Of a DNA stretch of 64,000 bases, positions 44,716 to 53,704 are shown piece by piece; within the stretch, counting starts at the first letter, position 1; every line of letters starts with the position of its first letter. Origin of the DNA: Micropruina sp. (GTDB taxonomy: Bacteria > Actinomycetota > Actinomycetes > Propionibacteriales > Propionibacteriaceae). The notes below the pieces were generated by a model that was given only the letters and a program-made list of their open reading frames with translations, ran no database searches and had not been told where the DNA came from. Location of the stretch: contig JADJTM010000002.1 of NCBI GenBank assembly GCA_016711205.1, positions 434,001 through 498,000 of the forward strand, written 5' to 3'. The translations under genes and the position numbers were made by a program.

Positions 44716-45645
44716 CTATCCCCCTGGATGGCTGACGTCGTCGACCCCCTGCTGTTCCCAAGCCCCGAATGAAATCCCCTCCGCTGTCAGCCATTGTTTG
44801 CGGCCATTGCAGGATCTGCCGGTGAGGACGGCACCGGCAGTGGAGGGCGACGTGAACACTACGTCGCGGGTGAACCGGGCGTGGCCGTCCTGAATCTCCA
44901 ACGACCCGTCCGCGATCAACTTGTCGTGCAGGGTTTGGTAGGCGCGGTAAGCGTTGGCTGTGCTGGTGGCGAACTCACCGGTTCGCACTGCAGTGGCGCC
45001 GACCGAGTCCTTCAGAATCGTGAACTCTCCGTCGACCGGGACGGCTCGACCAGCGATGCGTCTCCGGGGTACGGACAGGTGGAACTCGGGTGAGGTGACG
45101 CGCGATGACACGGGTTTGGGTTGGTCCACGACCGTACTACGGCTTCGGAGGACGTTCACCCCGAGCATGGGCAAGACGATCTTGAGTTCGTCAAGGAAGT
45201 AGTCCATATCGGACACATCGGCCTCCGGCAGCGCCGGGAGAGGAGGGTTTGTGCCGTTCTCCACGTGACAACGACCCGCCTGGGAGGCAAGCGCGATCAG
45301 GCGTGCCTCCAGGTATCGTCCGTGCGACTTTGTGAGGTTGGCGTCCTTCGAAGTGATCACCACCACACGTTCCCAATAGTCCTTCGACCTATTGTGCTCA
45401 CGCAGCCTGGTTCGGATCTCGTCAGCTTCGCCCACGTAGAGCCGGATGCCGCCAACGGCGTCCGGATCGTCGCCCAACAGCAGGTAGGCCCCAGTCCGGC
45501 GCAGCTCTTCACGCACAAGGAGCTCGGCGAGTTTGGATCTTGGAGCGGTGACGACATGCCCAGTCCAGTTCGTGATCTCCGCAGTCGTCAGGCCTCCCGG
45601 TGATCCGTCGACAAGGAACAGGTCCAGATGTTTACCAGCCATCAA
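44716..45645 (-). CDS. GIY-YIG nuclease-fold protein with C-terminal DUF4357
   Basis: A 309-residue protein. Residues about 45-125 form a GIY-YIG domain: GAYLLLGDD...IRLYVGEA replaces the two tyrosine strands, IRTRLREH gives the arginine, and GRYLEARLIALA gives the catalytic glutamate. The C-terminal DUF4357 domain contains AYRAYQTLHDKLIADGSL and FTSPSTAGAVLTGRSCNGRKQW. This architecture recurs in defence islands and next to restriction genes, and here it lies head-to-head with hsdR across 189 bp of featureless DNA. Function is unproven; DNA cleavage or a restriction-accessory role is plausible. ATG 45645 overlaps the stop of the upstream regulator. Confidence 0.82.
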   Translation of the reverse strand: MMAGKHLDLFLVDGSPGGLTTAEITNWTGHVVTAPRSKLAELLVREELRRTGAYLLLGDDPDAVGGIRLYVGEADEIRTRLREHNRSKDYWERVVVITSKDANLTKSHGRYLEARLIALASQAGRCHVENGTNPPLPALPEADVSDMDYFLDELKIVLPMLGVNVLRSRSTVVDQPKPVSSRVTSPEFHLSVPRRRIAGRAVPVDGEFTILKDSVGATAVRTGEFATSTANAYRAYQTLHDKLIADGSLEIQDGHARFTRDVVFTSPSTAGAVLTGRSCNGRKQWLTAEGISFGAWEQQGVDDVSHPGG

Positions 45646-46688
45646 GTAGCCGTCGCTGGTCTGCTCGCTGAGCGGCTCGAACTCGTGGTCACCAACGCAT
45701 TGTCTCGCACTACCGCAGGGCAGAAGGCCGAGACCTCAAACCCGGAACTGCATTCGAAGAGTAGCGGCAGGACGGTGCTGAGCAGACTGGTGCGATCCAT
45801 CAGGTCGGGTCGGTGGACGGCCTTCGCGCTGACCGCGGGACGCTCGGCCGTCAGGCTGCCCAGCAGCCGCAGCCGGTCGTCCGAAGCGCTGCCGGGCTCG
45901 GCGGTGAACGCGAACAGGGTCCAGCCGGGACTGTCGGCGAGCTGCATCGCGTCGTAGCTCAGTTCGAGGTCGCCGACCAGCGGATGGCGCAGGCGCTTGA
46001 GTCCGCTGCGATGGAACCGCACGTTGTGCGACGACCACCGGCGGGCGAACTCGTCACTGCGGGTGATCAGTTCGCCGATCAGGTCGCTCAGGCCCTTGTC
46101 GCGAGGGTTCCGGCCAGCCAACAGCCGCAGGCTTGCCACCATGTCGTCGGCGCCCTTCTCCCAGTCGACATAGAAGTTGCGGGCCGCCGGGCTGAGAAAC
46201 GCGAACAACGCGTTGTTGCCGCCCCGGCTGCTGGGGTCGTCCATCACCGGCGCGTACACCGCCCGGCCGAGCGCGTTGCCGGCGATGAAGTCCATGCGCT
46301 CGTTGCCGATCCACACCGCCGATCCGGTGATCGAGTCCAGGAAGTGCTGCAGGCTGGGCCGGATCGTGTTGTCCCGCTGCGGCTTCTTTCGGCGTGCCAC
46401 GGGTTGCGGTTGCGCCGCGCGGGCGAGGTCGTGCAGGTAGGTGACCTCGGCGTCGTCCAGGCGCAGCACGGTCGCGATCGCCGACAGCACCTCGTCCGAG
46501 ACGCCGGCCAGGTTGCCGCGCTCGAGGCGGGCGTAGTAGTCGACGCTGACGCCGGCCAGAAAGGCCACCTCTTCGCGTCGCAGCCCCGGGACGCGACGAC
46601 GTCCGCCGCCGATGATGCCGGCCTGGTCAGGGGTGATGCGAGCCCGGCGGGTGCGCAGAAACTCGCGCACCTCGCTCTGTTGATCCAT
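45642..46688 (-). CDS. XRE/MmyB-type helix-turn-helix regulator
   Basis: A 348-residue regulator. Residues 25-85 form the HTH (VPGLRREEVAFLAGVSVDYYARLERG); the rest is the MmyB-like ligand-binding domain (DFIAGNALGRAVYAPVM, NFYVDWEKGADDMVASLRLLAG, SGLKRLRHPLVGDLEL, LRLLGSL). Such regulators usually control a divergent oxidoreductase gene, here the aldo/keto reductase. The family normally ends soon after LRLLGSL; this protein has about 60 extra residues before a stop overlapping the GIY-YIG start (ATGA at 45642-45645), so the native stop may have been lost. Start ATG 46688. Confidence 0.88.
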   Translation of the reverse strand: MDQQSEVREFLRTRRARITPDQAGIIGGGRRRVPGLRREEVAFLAGVSVDYYARLERGNLAGVSDEVLSAIATVLRLDDAEVTYLHDLARAAQPQPVARRKKPQRDNTIRPSLQHFLDSITGSAVWIGNERMDFIAGNALGRAVYAPVMDDPSSRGGNNALFAFLSPAARNFYVDWEKGADDMVASLRLLAGRNPRDKGLSDLIGELITRSDEFARRWSSHNVRFHRSGLKRLRHPLVGDLELSYDAMQLADSPGWTLFAFTAEPGSASDDRLRLLGSLTAERPAVSAKAVHRPDLMDRTSLLSTVLPLLFECSSGFEVSAFCPAVVRDNALVTTSSSRSASRPATAT

Positions 46689-46926
46689 GGTGACCACGCT
46701 AGGTGCCGGCCCGCCGATCTGGGAGGTCCTGTCAGTACACGGATCATCACCACCTTCCACATTCCGCGTGAACGGAGTGCACTGGAGGGCATGACCACAA
46801 CCCGTCCGGTGTCGAGCAAGGGGCCGGCAGCGATCGACGGGCTCACCGTCGTCGCGAATGGCCCGGCAGACCTCGCCAACCGGCGAGCGCACCGGTAGAC
46901 CTGGCTTCAACGAAAGGAACGTCTCC

Positions 46927-47778
<852 letters not shown>

Positions 47779-47866
47779 CGGCAGGCATCACCGCAGGCGA
47801 CGGCGATCGGGTTCTGCCCGCCCGCTCCGGCTTCTTCCCGCGCACAGCGCACATCGACGAGGCGGC

Positions 47867-48769
47867 TCAGCGGACGGACTGCTCAGAATCGTTCGCCTGA
47901 TGTTCGGCGGCGATCATCCACCTGTCACGCATGCGGAACGCGGGGATGGTTTGGCGTTTGGCCTTGTTGGCAGCCACATTCCCGCGGATTCCCGCGGACC
48001 TCGCCCAGTTCGCCAGGGGAATGATGCGAGGGGCGGTCAGCAGCGCGATCCGCTTGTGCAGCGACTCTTGGAGCAGGAGGGCGAGCAGGGCGGTCATCGC
48101 GTCATGCCGGTCGGTGGAGGCGTAGCGCTCCAGCGCGGGGTAGTAGTCGCGGTGTCGATTCTTCGCCCGCACGATCACCGGTGGCCAGCCCAGCGCCTGC
48201 AGTTGGGCGTTCATCAGTACCCGGCCGATGCGTCCATTCCCGTCCACGAACGGGTGAGTGATCTCGAACTCGCAGTGGAACCTGGCGATCTGCTCGACGA
48301 AGTACCCACTCTCGTCCGCGGTGTAGTGGGCCAGGGCATCCTCGATCAACCGGGGTACGAACTCAGGATTGACGCCCAGGTGGGCGCCGACTCGGACCCA
48401 TTCGTTGGCGCGTCTGAAGCGCCCCGCCACCTCGTCGCGGATGCCGGCCAGCAGCTGGCCGTGCCAGCGCACGATGTCATCCTGCGTCGGGGGACCGCTC
48501 AGGCTCGAGATGGACGCCGTCACGGCGGCCAGGTTGCGGGCCTCGTACACCTCTCGCAGGTTCAGCCCGCGGGGTAATGTGCCACCGGCGAGGATCCACT
48601 CGGTGTCGGCCAGTGTCAGGGTCGAGTTCTCGATCGCAATTGACTGATGCACCGTCTCGGGCAACTCTGCCAGGCTGATCTGATGCAGCGCCTGGCGGTT
48701 GTCGGCCGCAAGTAGTGCGTAGCGATGGCCGAGGCGCGCGATCCGCGATTTGGTTGCCTGGTTGATCAT
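47867..48769 (-). CDS. Fic family protein (AMP-transferase type) with N-terminal inhibitory helix
   Basis: About 300 residues. The Fic active site HPFVDGNGRIGRVLMN is complete: catalytic histidine, phosphate-binding DGNGR, and the second arginine of the full adenylylation motif. Upstream, HQSIAIENSTLT matches the (S/T)xxxE(G/N) inhibitory motif, making this a class II, self-inhibited Fic protein. A C-terminal winged-helix-like region follows. I prefer ATG 48769 (MINQATKSRIARLGHRY, GGGAG upstream); ATG 48823 is possible. No separate antitoxin is adjacent, as expected for class II. The target is unknown. Confidence 0.9.
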   Translation of the reverse strand: MINQATKSRIARLGHRYALLAADNRQALHQISLAELPETVHQSIAIENSTLTLADTEWILAGGTLPRGLNLREVYEARNLAAVTASISSLSGPPTQDDIVRWHGQLLAGIRDEVAGRFRRANEWVRVGAHLGVNPEFVPRLIEDALAHYTADESGYFVEQIARFHCEFEITHPFVDGNGRIGRVLMNAQLQALGWPPVIVRAKNRHRDYYPALERYASTDRHDAMTALLALLLQESLHKRIALLTAPRIIPLANWARSAGIRGNVAANKAKRQTIPAFRMRDRWMIAAEHQANDSEQSVR

Positions 48770-49031
48770 ACCGCTCCCTGCGCAGCCGTGAAAAGGGACG
48801 GATTCATCCCAGTTTTCACGCATAGTACAGCGGGCGTGTGGCGTGCGGCGTGCGGACCCAAGACCCCTGACTGCGCCGACCCTTCCATCGGACGCTGCCG
48901 GTCCGCTGGCTGAATCGGTCGCCCTTCGGCGCGGCGCGCGAAATCTGGCGGTCTATTCCGCCCTATCGGCGGGTGGGTGAGAGCACTAGCCTTCGAGAGA
49001 AGCCAGCTCACATCGCCAATGGAGGAGGAAC

Positions 49032-50936
49032 ATGAGCCGCGTCGCACATATTCTTTCAACACTGGAATCGTCGCTGTCAGCGACACCGGAATCGTTGTCC
49101 CAACGTTTCGGTGTGGGCACTCGCGCCATTGCCGCCGATATTGCACAACTCAATCAGCTATTGGGGCAGAGCGGTTCGGTACGACTGGACGAGGGGCGCT
49201 ACCGACTCCTGGTCGTGGATCAGGGCGCATTCGCCACCATTCGCGATGCAATCACCGTCGAGCGGGAATCGTTCAGCAGCCCGGACGCTCGGGCGCGCTT
49301 CATTCTCGCCCGGCTGGTTCGCAGTGACATCGCGGTTCGGATCGATGAGCTCGCCTCGGAGATGTCGGTCGGTCGCACCACCGCAGTGGCCGATCTGGCC
49401 GCGCTTCGCACGCTGCTGGCGCCCTTCGAGGTGATCGTCGAGGGTCGCACCCACGTCGGGCTGGCCCTGCGCGGGCCCGAACTCGGCATTCGCATGGCCG
49501 TGTTGCGGCACGCCTTCGACGCCGCCTATGGCGATTACCAGATCGGCCCGGAGCTCGAGCGGCCGCTGCGCGAGATCGCCGTCGAGCACGGCTTGAGCGT
49601 TGAGTTGATGTCGTCACTGTTGCGCTGGTTCACGGTGCTGCTCGACCGGCACATCGGTGGCCACCCCTTGATCGACCTGCCGGCCGCCTTCGACACCCTG
49701 ATCGGATCGCCGGCCCACACGTTCGCCCAGACCGTCGCGGACCGGGTCGGCCCGCTGATCATGGAAGAACTGCCGGCCGCCGAGGTGCTCTTCCTCGCGG
49801 TGCCCGCGGCAGGCATGCGCACCCCCGTCGACCTGGCCACGTTGTCGGTGTCGCTGACCCCGCTACCCACCGATGAGCTGCTGCGCAGCATCTTCGACCG
49901 CATCGATGCGCAGCTGGATCTGGCCATCGACCCCGCGGATCTGCTGCCCGAGTTCTCGCACCACGTCGCGTTCATGCTGAACCGGATGCGCTACTCGCTG
50001 CACGTCGGCGACACGCTGCTGCCCGATCAGGTGCGCGAGGCCTACCCGGTGGCTTATCGCATGGCCACCATCGCCCGCGACGTGATTGCCGAGAGGACCG
50101 CGTTGGTCATGGACGAGAACGAGCTTGCGCCTGCCACCACCTACTTTCAGGTGTTCCTCGAGCAGCATTCGTCGCAGCGGCAGCGTCCGTTCCGGGTGAT
50201 GATCCTGACCAACCGCAGCCCCGCCACGGCACGGCTGATCCAAACGCAACTCGCCAAGGTGCTGCCCGCTCACACCGACTACACCGTGCGGGCGCTCGAA
50301 CCGGATCCCGGGCCGCTGGACGCGGTCGACCTGGTCGTGCTTCCCCCCGGGGTCAGGTTCGACACCGAGCGCCCCACCGTGGCGTTGTCGGAGGTGTTCG
50401 ACGCCTCGGAGCTGGTTCGCCGGCTCAGCCTGATGCGGTTCGCCGCACACGGGCCGCTGGTGCTGCCGGGTGCCGCCCGCTCGCCGCTGGTCGCTCTGCT
50501 GGACGAGCAGCGCTTCGTCCGGCTGCCTGCCGGGATGGGCTACGCCGAGGGCATGCTCTGGCTGGCCGCATTGCTGGTCAGCCAGGGTGCCGTGGACGAG
50601 CAGTTCCCGGCCGTGCTGGCGGAGCGCGAGTCGCTGTCGACCATGCAGCTGGGCGACTACGTGGCCTTTCCGCACGCGGTCGCCGAAGGGAGCGCTGAGC
50701 TCGCCTGTGCCATGGGCGTGATACCGCGTTCGGACGGCGAACCGGGGCTGCGTCTGATCTTCGTCATGGCCGTGCCGAACAAGGCCGACTACGACGACAC
50801 GATCCTGATCAGGATCTACGACGAAATGATCCGGCTGGGCAGTGACCCGGCTCTGGTGAGCAAGATTTCGCGCTTGTCCAGTTACGAGCAGTTCTTCTAT
50901 CTGATGGAGAACTCAACCACCCGGCCCCACCACTAA
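49032..50936 (+). CDS. BglG-family PRD transcriptional regulator of the polyol PTS operon
   Basis: A 634-residue regulator built from an N-terminal HTH (SLSQRFGVGTRAIAADIAQL), a second winged-helix-like segment (RIDELASEMSVGRTTAVADL), PTS regulation domains (LLDRHIGGHPLID; SHHVAFMLNRMRYSLHV), an EIIB-like fold (FRVMILTNRSPATARL) lacking an obvious cysteine, and a C-terminal EIIA-like domain with AFPHA, whose histidine matches the phosphorylation position. This is the MtlR/LicR-type activator layout: phosphorylation by HPr or EII components reports on PTS flux. It is the first gene of an eight-gene operon, 10 bp from gutM. GGAGGAGGAAC precedes ATG 49032. Confidence 0.85.
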   Translation: MSRVAHILSTLESSLSATPESLSQRFGVGTRAIAADIAQLNQLLGQSGSVRLDEGRYRLLVVDQGAFATIRDAITVERESFSSPDARARFILARLVRSDIAVRIDELASEMSVGRTTAVADLAALRTLLAPFEVIVEGRTHVGLALRGPELGIRMAVLRHAFDAAYGDYQIGPELERPLREIAVEHGLSVELMSSLLRWFTVLLDRHIGGHPLIDLPAAFDTLIGSPAHTFAQTVADRVGPLIMEELPAAEVLFLAVPAAGMRTPVDLATLSVSLTPLPTDELLRSIFDRIDAQLDLAIDPADLLPEFSHHVAFMLNRMRYSLHVGDTLLPDQVREAYPVAYRMATIARDVIAERTALVMDENELAPATTYFQVFLEQHSSQRQRPFRVMILTNRSPATARLIQTQLAKVLPAHTDYTVRALEPDPGPLDAVDLVVLPPGVRFDTERPTVALSEVFDASELVRRLSLMRFAAHGPLVLPGAARSPLVALLDEQRFVRLPAGMGYAEGMLWLAALLVSQGAVDEQFPAVLAERESLSTMQLGDYVAFPHAVAEGSAELACAMGVIPRSDGEPGLRLIFVMAVPNKADYDDTILIRIYDEMIRLGSDPALVSKISRLSSYEQFFYLMENSTTRPHH

Positions 50937-50946
50937 GAGGAGCGCC

Positions 50947-51405
50947 ATGTTCTGGCTGTTGGTCGTCACGTTCGTTCTCGTCTACATCATTCAGTTGATT
51001 CTCGGACTTCGCCAGGCGAAGCATTTCGCGGCGGTATTCAGCGAACTGCGCCGACAGGGCCGCGTCGCCATCGGAAAGCGAAAAGGACTGTTCAGCGCCG
51101 GCGCTCTGGTGATGTTTCGGATCGACGACGAGGGCACCATCGTCGAAGGCCGCCGGATGACGGGGGTCACCGTGCTGGCCCGCTTTCGTCCGCTCACCGA
51201 CTTCGACGGCCAACAGCTCGCCACCCTGGCCCTGGGTAGGGACCGTCGGTATTCGGCCGGCCTCCGCTCGGCGGCCGAGAACGCCCGCGACAACTACCTG
51301 ATCATCACCTCAGGCGGCGTCGCCGCCGAACCCCCGACGGCGCTCGCCCGTCACACCCGCCGGCTCCGCTCGCTGTTCAAGCGTCGCAGCCCCCTCTCAG
51401 CCTGA
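50947..51405 (+). CDS. gutM: Glucitol operon activator-like protein GutM
   Basis: A 152-residue protein with one N-terminal TM helix (LLVVTFVLVYIIQLILG) and a cytosolic domain with GRVAIGKRKGLFSAGALVMFRIDDEG typical of GutM. In E. coli GutM helps activate the glucitol operon; its mechanism is poorly known. It directly precedes the EIIC gene here, as in other glucitol-type PTS operons, and follows a PRD regulator rather than GutR. AGAGGAGCGCC precedes the start. Confidence 0.88.
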   Translation: MFWLLVVTFVLVYIIQLILGLRQAKHFAAVFSELRRQGRVAIGKRKGLFSAGALVMFRIDDEGTIVEGRRMTGVTVLARFRPLTDFDGQQLATLALGRDRRYSAGLRSAAENARDNYLIITSGGVAAEPPTALARHTRRLRSLFKRRSPLSA

Positions 51406-51455
51406 TTCATCCGCCCACTACCCATCCACTACCCACACCTCCGAAAGGAGTGACC

Positions 51456-52007
51456 ATGGACTTCCTGGTCCAAGCCGCCGAATGGTTCATCGGCCTGTTC
51501 CAAGCAGGAGCTGAGACCTTCATCAGTTGGATGACCGGCATCGTGCCGCTCGTGCTGATGTTGATCATCGCGATGAACTCGATCATCAACCTGATCGGCG
51601 CCGAGAAGATCGACCGGTTCGCATCCAAAGCGGGCAACAACCCCCTCAGCCGGTACATGCTGCTGCCGTTCATCGGCTCGTTCATGCTGGCCAACCCAAT
51701 GGTGCATTCGCTGGGCCGGTTCATGCCCGAGCGCTACAAGCCGTCCTACTTCGCCAGCGCAGGCCAGTTCTGCCACACCAGCAACGGTGTGTTCCCGCAC
51801 ATCAACGCGGGCGAACTGTTCATCTGGCTCGGCGTCGCAGCCGGCATCACCCAACTCGGCCTGCCGACCGGCGAGTTGGCGATCCGCTACCTCCTGGTCG
51901 GCCTGGTGATGAACTTCGTCGGCGGCTGGACCACCGATCTCACCACCGCCTGGGTCAGTAAGCAGCAAGGCGTCACCCTCAGCGCCGAGCCGAAGCTCGA
52001 AGGATAG
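51456..52007 (+). CDS. srlA: PTS glucitol/sorbitol-type EIIC component
   Basis: A 183-residue integral membrane subunit forming the sugar channel with the membrane part of SrlE. It has the typical GLFQAGAETFISWMTGIVP and GNNPLSRYMLLPFIGSFMLANPM segments and four to five TM helices. The start is ATG 51456, five bases after AAAGGAG; the GTG two codons earlier would abut the ribosome-binding site. Second transport gene order srlA-srlE-srlB is conserved with enterobacteria. Substrate is a polyol, not necessarily sorbitol. Confidence 0.92.
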   Translation: MDFLVQAAEWFIGLFQAGAETFISWMTGIVPLVLMLIIAMNSIINLIGAEKIDRFASKAGNNPLSRYMLLPFIGSFMLANPMVHSLGRFMPERYKPSYFASAGQFCHTSNGVFPHINAGELFIWLGVAAGITQLGLPTGELAIRYLLVGLVMNFVGGWTTDLTTAWVSKQQGVTLSAEPKLEG

Positions 52008-52015
52008 GTGCACAC

Positions 52016-53068
52016 ATGACTGAATATCGCTCCATCACCGTCACCCGTGGCCCCGGAGGCTACGGCGGCCCGCTCACCCTCACGCCGACCGAACAGCGCA
52101 ACAAGCTGATCTACATCGTCGGCGGCGGCATGAAGCCCGACGTCGTCGACCGCATCGCGGAGTTGACCGGCGCCACCCCCGTCAACGGCTTCAGCACATC
52201 GGTCCCCGAGGACGAAACCTTCGCGGCCGTGATCGACTGCGGCGGCACGTTGCGCTGCGGGCTGTACCCGAAGAAGGGCATCCCGACCATCAACGTGATG
52301 CCGACCGGCAAGACCGGTCCGCTGGCTCAGTTCATCAACGAGCAGATCTACGTCTCCGCCGTCGGGACGGACCAGGTCACCCTCGCGGACGAGCAGCCGG
52401 TCGCCGTCGGGGTGGCCGCGGGACACGCCAGCGTGGACGAGGCTGCCGGCAGCACCGATGGTCACTCACCCGGCTTCGCCGTCCAAGGGGAATGGTCGAC
52501 CGACAAGAAGATCTCCGAGACGATCGCAGCCAAGCGGCAGAAGAGTTGGCTGGAGAAGATCGGTCTGGGTGCCGGACGGGTGGTGGCCATCTTCTACCAG
52601 GCCGGACGCGACGGCATTCAGGCGATGCTGACCACGATCCTGCCCTTCATGGCGTTCGTGGCCATGCTGATCGGGGTCATCAACGCCTCGGGATTCGGCA
52701 CCTGGTTCTCGAACCTGCTCACCCCGCTGGCCGGCTCGGGCGTCGGACTGCTGGTTCTCGGGTTCATCTGCTCGCTGCCCTTCCTGTCGCCGCTGCTCGG
52801 CCCGGGTGCGGTGATCGGTTCCATCATCGGCACCCTGATCGGCGTCGAGATCGGCAAGGGCAACGTGCCGCCGAACCTGGCCCTGCCCGCACTGTTCGCG
52901 ATCAACACCCAGAACGCCTGCGACTTCATTCCGGTCGGGCTCGGGCTGGCCGAGGCCGAACCGACCACGGTCGAGGTCGGCGTCCCGTCGGTGCTGTACT
53001 CGCGGTTCCTCAACGGCGTTCCCCGCGTGGCCGTGGCTTGGCTGGCGAGCATCGGTCTGTACGCATGA
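52016..53068 (+). CDS. srlE: PTS glucitol/sorbitol-type EIIBC component
   Basis: A 350-residue subunit. The N-terminal EIIB domain carries IDCGGTLRCGLYPKKGIP, whose first cysteine is the phosphorylated residue in the family. A linker rich in acidic residues precedes the EIIC part (GRDGIQAMLTTILPFMAFVA, PLLGPGAVIGSIIGTLIGVEIG, PALFAINTQNACDFIPVGLGLAEAE). The fold and length are normal. It starts 8 bp after srlA and overlaps srlB by 4 bp. Confidence 0.93.
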   Translation: MTEYRSITVTRGPGGYGGPLTLTPTEQRNKLIYIVGGGMKPDVVDRIAELTGATPVNGFSTSVPEDETFAAVIDCGGTLRCGLYPKKGIPTINVMPTGKTGPLAQFINEQIYVSAVGTDQVTLADEQPVAVGVAAGHASVDEAAGSTDGHSPGFAVQGEWSTDKKISETIAAKRQKSWLEKIGLGAGRVVAIFYQAGRDGIQAMLTTILPFMAFVAMLIGVINASGFGTWFSNLLTPLAGSGVGLLVLGFICSLPFLSPLLGPGAVIGSIIGTLIGVEIGKGNVPPNLALPALFAINTQNACDFIPVGLGLAEAEPTTVEVGVPSVLYSRFLNGVPRVAVAWLASIGLYA

Positions 53069-53433
53069 CCGCGATCTGTCGCCCCCAGATCACCGAGACC
53101 GGGCCGCTGGCCACCGCGTTCCTCGGCGAGGGCATGCTGATCACCTTCGGCTCGAACGCTCCGGAAGAACTGCGCGAGTTCTGCTTCATCGTCGCCCCGT
53201 CCCTCACGGTGGCGCCGATCGAGGTGGGACAGACGCTCTGGATCGATCAGCAGGCCTTCGCCATCACGGCGGTCGGGGAGGTGGCTCAGCGCAACCTGGA
53301 TTCCCTGGGCCACGTCACGATCAAGCTGGACGCGGCGGACGAGGCCGGTCTGGCGGGCGCGATCCACGTCGCACCTGCTGCGGCTCCGCCCGACCTGCAG
53401 ATCGGAAGCACCCTGGTGATCGAGGCGGCATGA
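53065..53433 (+). CDS. srlB: PTS glucitol/sorbitol-type EIIA component, apparently lacking the phospho-histidine
   Basis: A 122-residue EIIA-Gut-fold protein. The framework is conserved (MLITFGSNAPEELREFCFI; ITAVGEVAQRNLDSLGHVTIK; GAIHVAP). In E. coli SrlB, recalled from memory, the phosphorylated histidine 43 lies in CFIHCHGE; here the segment reads CFIVAPSLTVAP, with no histidine near. If correct, this subunit cannot pass phosphate from HPr to the EIIB cysteine in the usual way. The two remaining histidines (LGHVT, AIHVAP) match positions also present in the E. coli protein and are probably structural. Overlaps srlE and the HPr gene by 4 bp each. Confidence 0.85.
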   Translation: MTAICRPQITETGPLATAFLGEGMLITFGSNAPEELREFCFIVAPSLTVAPIEVGQTLWIDQQAFAITAVGEVAQRNLDSLGHVTIKLDAADEAGLAGAIHVAPAAAPPDLQIGSTLVIEAA

Positions 53434-53687
53434 TTCGCCGCGACGTCACCGTGATCGACACCGCCGGGGTGCATGCCCGCACGGCGCAGGAGCTGGTGGT
53501 GCTGGCGAAGTCATTCGCCAGCAGCATCTACCTGCGCCGAGGCGGCAGCACCGCCACCCTGCGAAATCCGATCAGCATTCTCGCCCTCGGGCTGGCGTGT
53601 GGTGCCACAGTCGAGGTACTGGCCGACGGTGCCGACGAACAGGCCGCACTGGCCGCCATCGAAGCCCACCTGAGTTCCGTCCACTAG
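53430..53687 (+). CDS. HPr-family phosphocarrier protein, operon-dedicated
   Basis: An 85-residue HPr-like protein. DTAGVHARTAQEL holds the phospho-histidine and neighbouring arginine of the HAR motif; the usual following proline is threonine. NPISILALGLACGATVEV matches the serine-46 regulatory region. General HPr is normally encoded with enzyme I; a copy inside a sugar operon suggests a dedicated or regulatory carrier. It overlaps srlB at ATGA and lies 17 bp before the kinase gene. Confidence 0.9.
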   Translation: MIRRDVTVIDTAGVHARTAQELVVLAKSFASSIYLRRGGSTATLRNPISILALGLACGATVEVLADGADEQAALAAIEAHLSSVH

Positions 53688-53704
53688 ATCGAAAAGAGTC
53701 AACG

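Noticed and set aside
46791..46898. 35-codon open frame before the aldo/keto reductase
   Set aside because: It lies in the divergent promoter region, shows no recognisable motif and has no good ribosome-binding site; too weak to call.
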